A stretch of DNA of 64,000 nt from Anaerolineae bacterium (lineage in GTDB: Bacteria; Chloroflexota; Anaerolineae; Aggregatilineales; UBA2796): positions 1-64,000 of the forward strand of contig JAHBVJ010000037.1 in NCBI GenBank assembly GCA_019637615.1, written 5' to 3'. Below, one piece after another: positions 51,412 to 60,278 of the stretch. The notes beneath the pieces were generated by a model that had not been told where the DNA came from, did not search any database, and was given only the letters and a program-made list of their open reading frames with translations. Position numbers and translations under genes: made by a program. Each line of letters starts with the position of its first letter. The first letter of the stretch is position 1.

Positions 51412-52419
51412 ATGTTACAGCTCACCGCCTCAAAAATACTTTTCGTTGTTGTCTTCGCCGTTATCCTCGCCGCGTCATCTTCCGTACCCGCCGTCGTGAG
51501 TTCCGCGACGCCTACGCCCACTGCCGCTGTCACACAGCGCGATCTATTGGAGTTTCCGTTGCCAATGCCAAGCGACAAACAGATCACCGAGGCACGTAAC
51601 TGCGCCTTTGCGCCGGAAACACATTATCCAAGCAAATTGACCACCGATGAGTTAGCAACGGCTTACAAAGTGGTCACAGCTTGCGAATGGGCAGAATTAG
51701 CTCTTGCCTACGACGCCCGCAAACCAAGCGATGACGCGCCGCTGCCGCCGCAAGCAATCACAGCCTATCTCGAAGCGGTGCGCCATAATCCCGCCATCCC
51801 GAATTCGCTTTCCATGTTGAGTGTATTTTCAGCGGTGCCGTTGGTGAGTGCGCCTACGTTTGCCAGCGGGACGATCACGCAGGTACGCCTGCACAGCCGA
51901 TGGGGTGGTGGCATCGCTTTATCGACATTGGCTTTTGAGTACGATTTGACAATCAAGGCCGTCAGCGACAAAGCCAAAACGATGTCAGCGACGGGTACGC
52001 AACGCGTGCTCACCACCGACTCGAAAATCGATTCGCTGGAGAAAATCACGCCCAAGAATGTGATGAACACCGTCGATGTCACACTGGTGCAAGCGCTCGG
52101 CACAGCGCTGACCAATCTCATCCCCATTGGCAATTCAGTCACGCTTCAACCTTGCACGGATAACTACCCAGACTGGACAGCAACTATCACCTTTAAGGAT
52201 GGCACCGTCGTCCAAATGGCGACTCATCATTCCAACATCTATTTTGCGGGCGGCCCTTGGCAACCGAACATCAACAATCAGCAGTACATTCAGTATTCCA
52301 ACGAATTTGTCAAAGCAATCATCGCACTTACCGAGGCGCTTGAAATGCCGTTCGGAGAAACTGGCGCGCAATATTGTGGCGATCTTGAAGATCCACTCTA
52401 CAGCGCCTTTAGCGGATAA
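51412..52419 (+). CDS. Secreted protein, unknown function
   Basis: The 335-residue product has a signal peptide (about residues 1-32) followed by a short Thr/Pro-rich stretch (ATPTPTAAV), then a globular region with several Trp and Cys residues, including CAFAPETHYP and VTACEWAELALAYDAR, and a C-terminal half with WTATITFKDGTVVQM. I do not recognise a family. AAGGAA lies upstream of the ATG. It sits between methionine-metabolism genes on the same strand, without an evident functional link. Confidence 0.7.
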   Translation: MLQLTASKILFVVVFAVILAASSSVPAVVSSATPTPTAAVTQRDLLEFPLPMPSDKQITEARNCAFAPETHYPSKLTTDELATAYKVVTACEWAELALAYDARKPSDDAPLPPQAITAYLEAVRHNPAIPNSLSMLSVFSAVPLVSAPTFASGTITQVRLHSRWGGGIALSTLAFEYDLTIKAVSDKAKTMSATGTQRVLTTDSKIDSLEKITPKNVMNTVDVTLVQALGTALTNLIPIGNSVTLQPCTDNYPDWTATITFKDGTVVQMATHHSNIYFAGGPWQPNINNQQYIQYSNEFVKAIIALTEALEMPFGETGAQYCGDLEDPLYSAFSG

Positions 52420-52442
52420 CCAATCGGAGGTTAACCTTTTCA

Positions 52443-54320
52443 ATGACTAAAAAACCGACGTTGCTTGAACGTCTAAAACATTGTGTTCTTCTCGCGGACG
52501 GCGCGATGGGCACGCTACTGCACCGCAGTGGCATCTCGATGGATGAGTGCTTCGACGCGATGAACTTACAAGACCCTGATGCGGTGCTCACCGTGCATCG
52601 GCAGTTCCTCGCGGCGGGCGCAGAACTGCTCGAAACGAACTCGTTCGGCGCGAACCGCTTCAAGCTCACCGATCACGGCTACGAGAGTCAGGTAGCCGAG
52701 ATCAACGCGGCGGCGGTACGGCTGGCAAAGCAAGCCATTGCCGAAGTCCAGAATACAGGCGATAGGGTGTTTTACGTCGGTGGCGCGGTCGGACCGCTGG
52801 GGATTCGTCTCGCGCCGTTTGGTCGCACACAGCCGGAACAAGCCTATGCCGCCTTCCACGAACAAATCAGCGCGTTGATCGGCGCGGGCGTCGATGTCAT
52901 TGTGCTGGAAACCTTCACCGATTTACACGAGATCGAGCAAGCCATCAAAGCGGCACGGGCGATCAATCCGAACATCCCCGTGCTCGCCTCGATGACCTTC
53001 ACGCGCGATGACCGCACGCTGTATGGTGATGCCCCGCGCGAAGTGGCGCAAAGCCTCACCGAATTCGGCGCGGATGTGATCGGTGTGAATTGCAGCGGCG
53101 GGCCATCGCAGTTGGCGCGCATCGGGCAGATCATGCGCGCTGTCGAACCCGATGTGTTGATCTCTGTCATGCCGAATGCAGGCTTCCCCGAATACATCAA
53201 CGGACGCGTGATGTACCCTGCTACGCCTGCCTACTTTGGCGACTACGCGCTGGCCTTTCGCAACGGCGGTATGAATATCATCGGCGGCTGCTGCGGCACC
53301 ACGCCCGATCACATCCGCGCCATGCGCGAGGCGCTCGATAATCCGGATCGCCAGCCGATCATTGTGCTGCCAAGCCCCGGTCAGAATGGGCATGAATTCG
53401 CCGCGACCGACGAGCAACCGACTCCTTTGGCACAGAAATTGGCGGCGGGCAAATTCGTGTTCACCGTCGAGATGGCTCCGCCACGCAGCTTCACCGCCCA
53501 GAAAGTGATTGCCGCCGCCCAGATGCTAAGAGACGCGGGCGCGGACATGATCAACGTCTCCGATAGCCCGATGGCGCGGATGCGGATGAGTCCGTGGGCG
53601 GTCTGCCACCTGATTCAAGACCGCTTGCAGATGGATACAACGCTGCATTTCCCGACGCGCGGACGCAACTTACTGCGTGTTCAGGGCGATCTGCTGGCGG
53701 CACATGCGCTGGACATTCGCAATATCTTCGTCGTGATGGGCGATCCGACCAACATCGGGGATTATCCCGAAGCCTACGATAAATATGACATCGTGCCATC
53801 GGGGTTGGTCAAGCTGATCAAGCGTAGTCTGAACGTTGGCAAGGATCAGGCGGGCAATTCTATCGGGCAACCGACTAGTTTCTTCGTCGGCACAGCGCTG
53901 AATCTGTGTCCGCCGGACATCGATGCCGAGATCAAAACGCTGCGTAAGAAGATCGAAGCCGGAGCCGATTTCGCCCTCACCCAGACTGTCTTCGAGCCGC
54001 CCAAAGTGCGCCACTTCCTAGACCGTTACGAAGAATTGCACGGCAAACTTACCCTTCCGATCCTCGTCGGGATGCTCCCGCTCTACGGCGCACGCCACGC
54101 CGCCTTCTTGCACAACGAAGTGCCGGGGATCGTCATCCCCGATCCGATCATGAAGCGCATCACGGCGGCGGGCGATCAAGCGCCACAGGTCGGGATCGAG
54201 ATCGCCTGTGAACTGCTGCGCGAACTCGACGGCATGGTGCAGGGCGCTTATTTGATGCCACCTTTCGCCAAGTACGAGATGGCGGCGGAGATCGTCGAGC
54301 ACCTTCTTCAACCCGCTTAA
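52443..54320 (+). CDS. Bifunctional homocysteine S-methyltransferase / methylenetetrahydrofolate reductase
   Basis: The 625-residue fusion has a zinc-dependent homocysteine methyltransferase domain (about 1-300; LADGAMGTLL, Cys in GVNCSGGP and GGCCGTTPDH) and a FAD-type MTHFR domain (about 330-625; FTVEMAPPRS, VVMGDPTNIGDYPEA, FALTQTVFEPP). The MTHFR part makes 5-methyl-THF, the methyl donor for MetH; the methyltransferase part can use S-methylmethionine or another donor. Such fusions are known in Chloroflexota and Firmicutes. GGAGG lies 12 bases before the ATG. Confidence 0.93.
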   Translation: MTKKPTLLERLKHCVLLADGAMGTLLHRSGISMDECFDAMNLQDPDAVLTVHRQFLAAGAELLETNSFGANRFKLTDHGYESQVAEINAAAVRLAKQAIAEVQNTGDRVFYVGGAVGPLGIRLAPFGRTQPEQAYAAFHEQISALIGAGVDVIVLETFTDLHEIEQAIKAARAINPNIPVLASMTFTRDDRTLYGDAPREVAQSLTEFGADVIGVNCSGGPSQLARIGQIMRAVEPDVLISVMPNAGFPEYINGRVMYPATPAYFGDYALAFRNGGMNIIGGCCGTTPDHIRAMREALDNPDRQPIIVLPSPGQNGHEFAATDEQPTPLAQKLAAGKFVFTVEMAPPRSFTAQKVIAAAQMLRDAGADMINVSDSPMARMRMSPWAVCHLIQDRLQMDTTLHFPTRGRNLLRVQGDLLAAHALDIRNIFVVMGDPTNIGDYPEAYDKYDIVPSGLVKLIKRSLNVGKDQAGNSIGQPTSFFVGTALNLCPPDIDAEIKTLRKKIEAGADFALTQTVFEPPKVRHFLDRYEELHGKLTLPILVGMLPLYGARHAAFLHNEVPGIVIPDPIMKRITAAGDQAPQVGIEIACELLRELDGMVQGAYLMPPFAKYEMAAEIVEHLLQPA

Positions 54321-54427
54321 CAGATCGTTACATTCCTCTCTCGAAATCGGGAGCGTTAACATTCAACCCGCGCACCGATCTCCGTTACGCTTGCAGTGAT
54401 GATAGATAACCGACGAGGGGTACGGTG

Positions 54428-55588
54428 ATGACTGCAAGCGTGAACACATTTTATGACTACATAATCGTCGGCGGGGGAGTATCCGGGCAGTGTCTGGCCT
54501 ACTTCCTCGCCAAAGAACTTCCGACCGCTTCTTTGCTCCTCATCGACCGCGATCCCGACCCCGACTACAACATCAGCTTTTGGGCAGACTCTGAAATCCC
54601 TTTTCAGGCATTCTTGAGCAAGCAGTGGACGAAGATCGCTGTGCGCTATGGGGCGGATCGGCGCGTATGTCCGCTGAACAATTACCGTCTGCAAGCCTTC
54701 TGGCGAGCTGACTTTGATACGTATCTGCATAAAGAATTGACCAGCCTACCAAATATCAGCTTTCAAGAAGCCAACGTTAAAGCGCTGGATGAACATGGTG
54801 ACACCGTGGATGTCCAGACGAGCAGCGGCACTTATCACGGCTCGTGGGTCTTCGATAGCCGTTTGAATATCGCCGCGCTGCGGCAGAACGACTCAAATTT
54901 GATGTTGATGCAGGGCTTGGCGTGGGAAATTCAAACCAATACGCCGATTTTCGAGCCGGATACCGCGACTCTCTTTGATTTTCTTGTGGAGACGCCAGAA
55001 TTCGACTTCGTCTATGTGCTGCCATACAGTGAAACCTACGCGCTGGTAAACTGCGCGTTCGTCACGCCTTACGAAACCAACATCGATAAAGCCACCTGCG
55101 AGGCCGTGCTGCGCGACTATATTGCTGACCGATTGGGCATACAGCACTACACCGTCGAGAAAGCCTGCTACGGTCGGATTCCGCTCACATCGCGGCCTTT
55201 CCCGCGTCACAGCACTAGCCGGATCATGCCTATCGGCGTGCGCGGCGGCATGGTCAAAGCCTCGACCAGCTACGCTTTCACGCGCATCCTCAACGATTCG
55301 CAGTCCATTGCACGTTCACTCGCCGCCACAGGCAGCCCCTACTACCGCGATCAACGTGCATGGTACTATCGCTGGTCGGATAAATACACTGCCAAGGTGT
55401 TCAGCCGTTTGCCCAAACTGGCACAAAAATTGATGTTCAGCATGTTTCATCCTGAAACTGGTGATCTCTCGCTGCGTTTTCTGGATGAGCGTAACTCATT
55501 ACGCGAAAATCAGAGCCTGTTTCAGCATATCCCGCGTCCCGTTTTGACCGAGTTTTTGCTGCATCTGATTTTCCCTAGCCTGCCGTGA
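54428..55588 (+). CDS. Lycopene cyclase family protein
   Basis: The 386-residue protein has the N-terminal FAD/NAD-binding motif IIVGGGVSGQCLAYFLA (about residues 11-27) and the lycopene beta-cyclase (CrtY-like) pattern: ISFWADSEIPF, FDSRL, a central YVLPYSETYALVN and the C-terminal GGMVKASTSYAFTRI. It would close the ends of lycopene into cyclic carotenoids at the membrane. No other carotenoid gene is nearby, so its real substrate is uncertain. ATG at 54428 has GAGGGG 7 bases upstream. Confidence 0.8.
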   Translation: MTASVNTFYDYIIVGGGVSGQCLAYFLAKELPTASLLLIDRDPDPDYNISFWADSEIPFQAFLSKQWTKIAVRYGADRRVCPLNNYRLQAFWRADFDTYLHKELTSLPNISFQEANVKALDEHGDTVDVQTSSGTYHGSWVFDSRLNIAALRQNDSNLMLMQGLAWEIQTNTPIFEPDTATLFDFLVETPEFDFVYVLPYSETYALVNCAFVTPYETNIDKATCEAVLRDYIADRLGIQHYTVEKACYGRIPLTSRPFPRHSTSRIMPIGVRGGMVKASTSYAFTRILNDSQSIARSLAATGSPYYRDQRAWYYRWSDKYTAKVFSRLPKLAQKLMFSMFHPETGDLSLRFLDERNSLRENQSLFQHIPRPVLTEFLLHLIFPSLP

Positions 55589-55597
55589 TCCGGCTGT

Positions 55598-56548
55598 TCA
55601 TTCATTGGCGATCTGCGTCAGTGTCGCCGCGAGACTCAAAAACGCGCCCCGCAGTTCCGTCGGCGCGATGATCGTGATCGGGCAGCCCAGTCCGATCAAA
55701 AACCGCGCGCAGAGGTCGAGATCGTGCAGTGATGACCGCAATCGCGCCCGATCACCTTCCTGTACCAGCGTTGCCATCTCACGCGGGATGCGCTGACGTG
55801 CCACATCGATAGGCAGCGTCAGTAGGACATCGATATTCCATCGATCCGGGATCGCCTCGAACGAACTGAGCATATAGGCCAGCCCATCGAAGTTATCCGG
55901 CCTATCAAATCCGCTATCCAACAATTGCACTGTCCGCGTCCGATCTAGCCGGAAGGTGCGCATCGCTGCCCGCAAATGACAATAGCCGACCAAATACCAG
56001 CGTGCCTGATAGTAAATGATCGTGTAGGGATCGACTACGCGCGATGTGAGCGCATCTGCTTCACCGTACAGTACACGCACTTGTCGGCACTGCTGAATGG
56101 CAAGGCTCAAGGTCGAAATGAAGCCACTCTCAACGGAGGCTGCTTGTGGCGTTTCCGCGATGTTCAATGCCTCCATCAAAGCGCGGAACTGATCGCGCAA
56201 GCGGAACGGCAGCACCCGCTCGATCTTCGCCAGCGTGACATCCGCCGTCGTTTTCGCCCCGATCAGTGTTGATTGCCGCGCGAGGTGCAATCCCAACGTC
56301 AAGATCAACACTTCTTCGTCCGTGAACATCAGCGGTGGCAGTTTGAAGCCCGGTCGCAGCGCATAACCGCCATAGCGCCCGATCTCCGCCTCAATTGGGA
56401 TGCCCATATCTTGCAACTTGACGACATAGCGGCGGATCGTGCGCACATCCACTTCGAGTCGCGTGGCTAACTCTGGCGCGCTGAGATGCCCATGCACTTG
56501 CAACAGTTCCAGTACGTTCAACACACGCGCCGTTGGGTGATAAACCAA
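55598..56548 (-). CDS. WYL-domain transcriptional regulator (YafY-like)
   Basis: The 316-residue protein has an N-terminal DeoR-type helix-turn-helix (about 10-60, LSAPELATRLEVDVRTIRRYV in the range 22-42), a central WYL domain with IIYYQARWYLVGYCHLR and a C-terminal WCX-like extension. Such proteins sense ligands or nucleotides and repress or activate nearby genes. It is divergent from the QW-motif protein gene (about 85 bases between starts). Start TTG with AAAGG upstream. Confidence 0.88.
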   Translation of the reverse strand: MVYHPTARVLNVLELLQVHGHLSAPELATRLEVDVRTIRRYVVKLQDMGIPIEAEIGRYGGYALRPGFKLPPLMFTDEEVLILTLGLHLARQSTLIGAKTTADVTLAKIERVLPFRLRDQFRALMEALNIAETPQAASVESGFISTLSLAIQQCRQVRVLYGEADALTSRVVDPYTIIYYQARWYLVGYCHLRAAMRTFRLDRTRTVQLLDSGFDRPDNFDGLAYMLSSFEAIPDRWNIDVLLTLPIDVARQRIPREMATLVQEGDRARLRSSLHDLDLCARFLIGLGCPITIIAPTELRGAFLSLAATLTQIANE

Positions 56549-56632
56549 AATCTGACCTTTCTCATAACGCGGATCGATTCTGTCCGCCTTTGATCGTATA
56601 GTGAAAAAGGATCGTTAGCCAATGAGGTGATC

Positions 56633-57463
56633 ATGACAATCGACATCAAACGGGCGCGGGATTTCGTCTATAGCACGGGTACGCTGTGGGAAAAAGCCCT
56701 TTTTGCTTATCTCTTTCAACAAGGCAGTATTGAGCATCTGCATCAATGTCTGCTCTGCTACAAAAATCCCGACGGCGGTTGGGGACATGGGATTGAACAT
56801 GACCTTCAAGCGCCCGATTCAAATACGACAGCCTTGGAATATACGCTAAGTGTGCTGATGCGTGACACCGGTATGCCGCTCGGCAAATTGCTAGATGGTA
56901 CGCCGCAGTGGTTGGAAGCGCATCGCAACGCCGACGGTTCGCTCAAGAATCCCGACTCGATTTTCGAATATCCGATCGCACCGTGGTGGGCGGAATGGCG
57001 CGGGCAACCCGCCCCGGATTCTATTGTGGGCAACCTCACCAAGGCAGGGTACGTGACGCCTTCTCTGGCAAAGTCCACGCGCCAATGGGTGCAGGAAAAT
57101 CTGACGCTCGAAAAAATCAAGGCCAACGAGTGGTTGTTCATGGCTTATCACGGCTTCGACTACTTCATGAACGTCGAAGACTTCCCTCAGGTCGAGGTGT
57201 ATCGTCAAGCCGTCATCGACAACATCATTGCGTTAGCCCGCCAAGCGCCGGAAAAGCAGTATTTCACGCTGTTTCAATTCGTCACCACGCCGGATAGTCT
57301 CATCGCCCGCGCGCTCCCCGACGTGATCACGCGCAATCTCGATTATCTCGCCTCGACGCAGCGCGAGGATGGCGGCTGGTCGGATGAGCATGATATGAAG
57401 CATTGGCAGCCCTATTTCACCACCGTCGTGCTGCTGGCGCTGCGCCGTTTTGGGAGGTGGTGA
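56633..57463 (+). CDS. Alpha-toroid protein with QW-like motifs, prenyltransferase/cyclase-like fold
   Basis: The 276-residue product has repeats with NPDGGWGHGIEHD (near residue 45) and QREDGGWSDEHDMKHWQPY (near 250), the DGGW pattern of terpene-cyclase and prenyltransferase alpha-toroids. It is far shorter than squalene-hopene cyclases and lacks a DxDD motif, so it is unlikely to cyclise terpenes. ATG at 56633 is used with GAGG upstream; an in-frame GTG lies two codons earlier. Function unknown. Confidence 0.65.
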   Translation: MTIDIKRARDFVYSTGTLWEKALFAYLFQQGSIEHLHQCLLCYKNPDGGWGHGIEHDLQAPDSNTTALEYTLSVLMRDTGMPLGKLLDGTPQWLEAHRNADGSLKNPDSIFEYPIAPWWAEWRGQPAPDSIVGNLTKAGYVTPSLAKSTRQWVQENLTLEKIKANEWLFMAYHGFDYFMNVEDFPQVEVYRQAVIDNIIALARQAPEKQYFTLFQFVTTPDSLIARALPDVITRNLDYLASTQREDGGWSDEHDMKHWQPYFTTVVLLALRRFGRW

Positions 57464-57543
57464 CTCTTAACCCCACAAATAGACCATGTAGACAATTAGC
57501 GATGCGGCTAAAGTTATCCTTGTCTGATTTTCGGGGAGGCTGT

Positions 57544-58467
57544 ATGCAGCGTCGTCAATTGCTTACAGGGAGTGTACTGCTGCTCACATTGCTGGCAATG
57601 ATGAGCGCACTGCCGATCACCATCACCGCACAGGGCGATAAATTCGAGCAAAAGGTGGATATTGGCGGCTATCGTTTATTCATCCGTTGCACGGGTGAAG
57701 GTAGCCCAACCGTCATACTCGAAGGACCGTATAGTGAAACCTCGAACGTGTGGCGATTCGTAGAGCCGAAGGTGAGTCAGTTCACGCGCGTTTGCGTTTA
57801 CGAGCGTGCGGGAATCGGCAGCAGCGACCAGCGGCCTGATCACAAAACGGTGGTCGGCGTGAACAAGGTCAATGAGGAACTCCACACCCTGTTAGCCAAC
57901 GCCACCATCCCCGAACCCTATGTCTTGGCGGGCTGGTCATACGGTGGATTAGTGGTCAATGCTTATACGCGCCATTACCCTGAACAAGTGGTGGGCGCAG
58001 TATTCGTCGATTCCTCGAACATCAAGCAGTTTAGCATCCAGACTATCCCGCCCGACCGATCCAGCTTGGGAACACAGCAGATCGTCGCGGATTTTCAGAC
58101 GCTCCCGCCTTTCCCGCCGATTCCCTTGATCGTTTTGCAGCAGTCGCCGCGCTATCTCGACCAGAACGATCCGATTCTTAAGGTATGGCCCACTTATCAG
58201 GCAGAATTTGCCAAACTCTCTCCGCAGGGACAGCTTATCGTGGCAGCAAACAGCGATCATGCCATCCCGGAGCGCGAACCAGCCTTGGTGATCAACGCCC
58301 TCGCCCGCGTCGTCGCCATCGTTCGCGGCGGCAGCGCTGTGCCATCTCCGACGCCGTTCTGGACACCACAACCCACCAACACCGCAGGCACATCGCCAAC
58401 TACTATCCCGACCAAAGCTTTCAGTTTCCCGCCTTCGCCCACCTTCAAACCAACAGCGACTAAATAG
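57544..58467 (+). CDS. Secreted or anchored alpha/beta hydrolase
   Basis: The 307-residue protein starts with an Arg-containing signal sequence (MQRRQLLTGSVLLLTLLAMM), followed by an alpha/beta hydrolase fold: an oxyanion region with VILEGPYSET, nucleophile Ser in AGWSYGGL and catalytic His in NSDHAIPER. The last 35 residues are Pro/Thr/Ser-rich. It should hydrolyse an ester or amide outside the cell. ATG at 57544 has GGGGAGG closely upstream; a longer frame from 57403 overlaps the previous gene. Confidence 0.85.
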   Translation: MQRRQLLTGSVLLLTLLAMMSALPITITAQGDKFEQKVDIGGYRLFIRCTGEGSPTVILEGPYSETSNVWRFVEPKVSQFTRVCVYERAGIGSSDQRPDHKTVVGVNKVNEELHTLLANATIPEPYVLAGWSYGGLVVNAYTRHYPEQVVGAVFVDSSNIKQFSIQTIPPDRSSLGTQQIVADFQTLPPFPPIPLIVLQQSPRYLDQNDPILKVWPTYQAEFAKLSPQGQLIVAANSDHAIPEREPALVINALARVVAIVRGGSAVPSPTPFWTPQPTNTAGTSPTTIPTKAFSFPPSPTFKPTATK

Positions 58468-58537
58468 AGTAAGGCGTCTCGCCAGTCTGCGAAAGATGAA
58501 AGGTCGCGATGACAAAGCTCACTCGCATCTGGGCATC

Positions 58538-58569
58538 AAAAAATCCCACTTGTGACACCGCAAGTGGGA
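58538..58569 (-). terminator. Rho-independent terminator
   Basis: TCCCACTTG (58544-58552) and CAAGTGGGA (58561-58569) form a 9-bp stem with an 8-base loop; TTTTTT follows on the minus strand. It serves the small tail-anchored protein gene and probably the sortase gene upstream of it. Confidence 0.85.
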
Positions 58570-58607
58570 CATGGTGAAATCATATAAACTGTTGTTGGAA
58601 AGGGAAA

Positions 58608-58919
58608 TTAGCCGAGCACCGCTGGCAAAACAAGCGCCGCGACGATAATGCCTACCATGATCAAACCCGATACAACGACCAGTTTGCGAAGGTCTTTCAT
58701 CACATGGTCGTATTCGGCATGTAATTCCTCCATCGTTGGCATACGACGGCTAAACGTGGTGGTTGTGCTTGCTTTGGGCGCTTTGGCTTTCACCGCACCA
58801 GTATTATTGTTGGTTGATACGGCAACTGGCGTCTCTACAATATCACCACGCAGTTCGGCACGGGCACGCTCTAGTGCTTCCTGTGGCAGATTTGGTCTTT
58901 TAGCGCGTTTCTTGGTCAC
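58608..58919 (-). CDS. Small basic protein with C-terminal membrane anchor
   Basis: The 103-residue product starts with TKKRAKRPNLPQEALERARAEL (in residues 2-23), has a Thr/Ala-rich middle, a charged helix with MEELHAEYDHVMKDLRK and one C-terminal membrane helix (about 78-101). It is thus tail-anchored with most of the chain in the cytosol. GTG at 58919 is preferred because GGAG lies 8 bases upstream. It lies 42 bases after the sortase gene on the same strand. Function unknown. Confidence 0.6.
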   Translation of the reverse strand: MTKKRAKRPNLPQEALERARAELRGDIVETPVAVSTNNNTGAVKAKAPKASTTTTFSRRMPTMEELHAEYDHVMKDLRKLVVVSGLIMVGIIVAALVLPAVLG

Positions 58920-58961
58920 GAATAATTCTCCTAGGATCAAAAGTCGGTCTATTGTAACGCA

Positions 58962-60215
58962 TCAACTGACTAAAGTCGCAAACACAACAATGCGCCGATT
59001 ATTCACACGGTAGGGATAACACGAGATCAGGGTCAGGCGGCGATCATTGGTCGGATCGAGCACCCAAATTTCATCGGGCTTCACCACGGAGCGCGAACCT
59101 ACCACATACTTATATTCTTTCGATACTGTGCTGACTAACACCTCGTCGCCAGCTTCTAACTTGTCTAGACTGCGGAATATCTCACCATAAATATCGTTGT
59201 GCGCCGAAAGCACCATGTTGCCGATTTGGCCGGGGTTTGCGCTCCCGATGTGCTGCCCAACACCCTGTTTGAGCGCTTCTGGATCGTCGCCGTAGACCAC
59301 GATTTTATCGACATCAATCTTGGGAATGCGGATGCGGATCGGGCCTTCGGGTGGTTGGCTAGGACGTGTTTCTGCTAATTGGGATAGCAAGTTCGCGTAT
59401 TGATCGCGGTACTGCGCAGGTATCTCGTCAAAATTGAAACTACCCTGATCATTCCCCTGATATTTGTGTCCAGTTGGCAGCACCGCCACCGGAATATTGA
59501 TAATCGGCGTCGCGGTGGGGGGAATTTGCGCGGCGACACGGGTTGCTTCGGACGCGGCTTGCTCGGCAGCAGTCCGGCGCTCAATCGTTTGGATCGATTG
59601 CAGCAGCAAATAGGCCAGCGCGAGCAACCCAATCACCGCCCCAACCTCGACCACCGTCAAAAATCGGTTCCACAAACGGGCACGCGGGCTGAGTTCTTTC
59701 GGCGCGGCAGGCGTTGGGTTGCCATTCGCAGTACGGGTCGTCGGCGTGTTCCCTTTAACGGCGGCTACTGCCGGCTTCTTACCAAGCAGCGTGTTACGTC
59801 TCGCCTCGATGCGCTGGCGCGCCGGACGCGGCTTCGGGCGTGGGGCTTCATCTTCGAAGCGCGGTTCGCCCTCAAAATATTCCGGCTTAATTGGCTTGTC
59901 TTCAATATCTTCGACATCTTCATCCAGTGCGGCATCATCAGCTGGTTGCTGGTTGTCTGCAACGGGAATCTCAACCACAGCCATCGCTTGGACGGGATCA
60001 CTATCCGTCACAAGCTCCTGAATCGTTATCTCGTCATCCACATCCGGTTCGGTCACATCTATCGATTCAGGGTCAGGTGCATGTTCTACAGGCAGCACGC
60101 GCCCTTGCTGTCCATACTCGTGTAAACGTGCGAGCCGCGCCTCTCGCTTGCGGATGGCAAGGATGCGTTCGAGTTCGTCGATAGATAATTCGTCAACTGG
60201 TCGTTTATCGCGCAT
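58962..60215 (-). CDS. Class D/E-like sortase with long acidic N-terminal region
   Basis: The sortase domain (about 290-417) has His339 in LSAHND, Cys399 in LISCYPY and Arg407/408 in NNRRIVVF, the full catalytic set. A single membrane helix lies at about 185-207. The first 180 residues are cytosolic, very acidic then Pro/Arg-rich, far longer than the short N-terminus of most sortases. It would join surface proteins to the envelope or to each other, but no LPxTG-type substrate is seen in the window. Confidence 0.88.
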   Translation of the reverse strand: MRDKRPVDELSIDELERILAIRKREARLARLHEYGQQGRVLPVEHAPDPESIDVTEPDVDDEITIQELVTDSDPVQAMAVVEIPVADNQQPADDAALDEDVEDIEDKPIKPEYFEGEPRFEDEAPRPKPRPARQRIEARRNTLLGKKPAVAAVKGNTPTTRTANGNPTPAAPKELSPRARLWNRFLTVVEVGAVIGLLALAYLLLQSIQTIERRTAAEQAASEATRVAAQIPPTATPIINIPVAVLPTGHKYQGNDQGSFNFDEIPAQYRDQYANLLSQLAETRPSQPPEGPIRIRIPKIDVDKIVVYGDDPEALKQGVGQHIGSANPGQIGNMVLSAHNDIYGEIFRSLDKLEAGDEVLVSTVSKEYKYVVGSRSVVKPDEIWVLDPTNDRRLTLISCYPYRVNNRRIVVFATLVS

Positions 60216-60278
60216 GGCTCAAAACCCAACTACTCGTTCACTCGCGAATATCCACTGCAATCCACGCGAATGCTGCCG

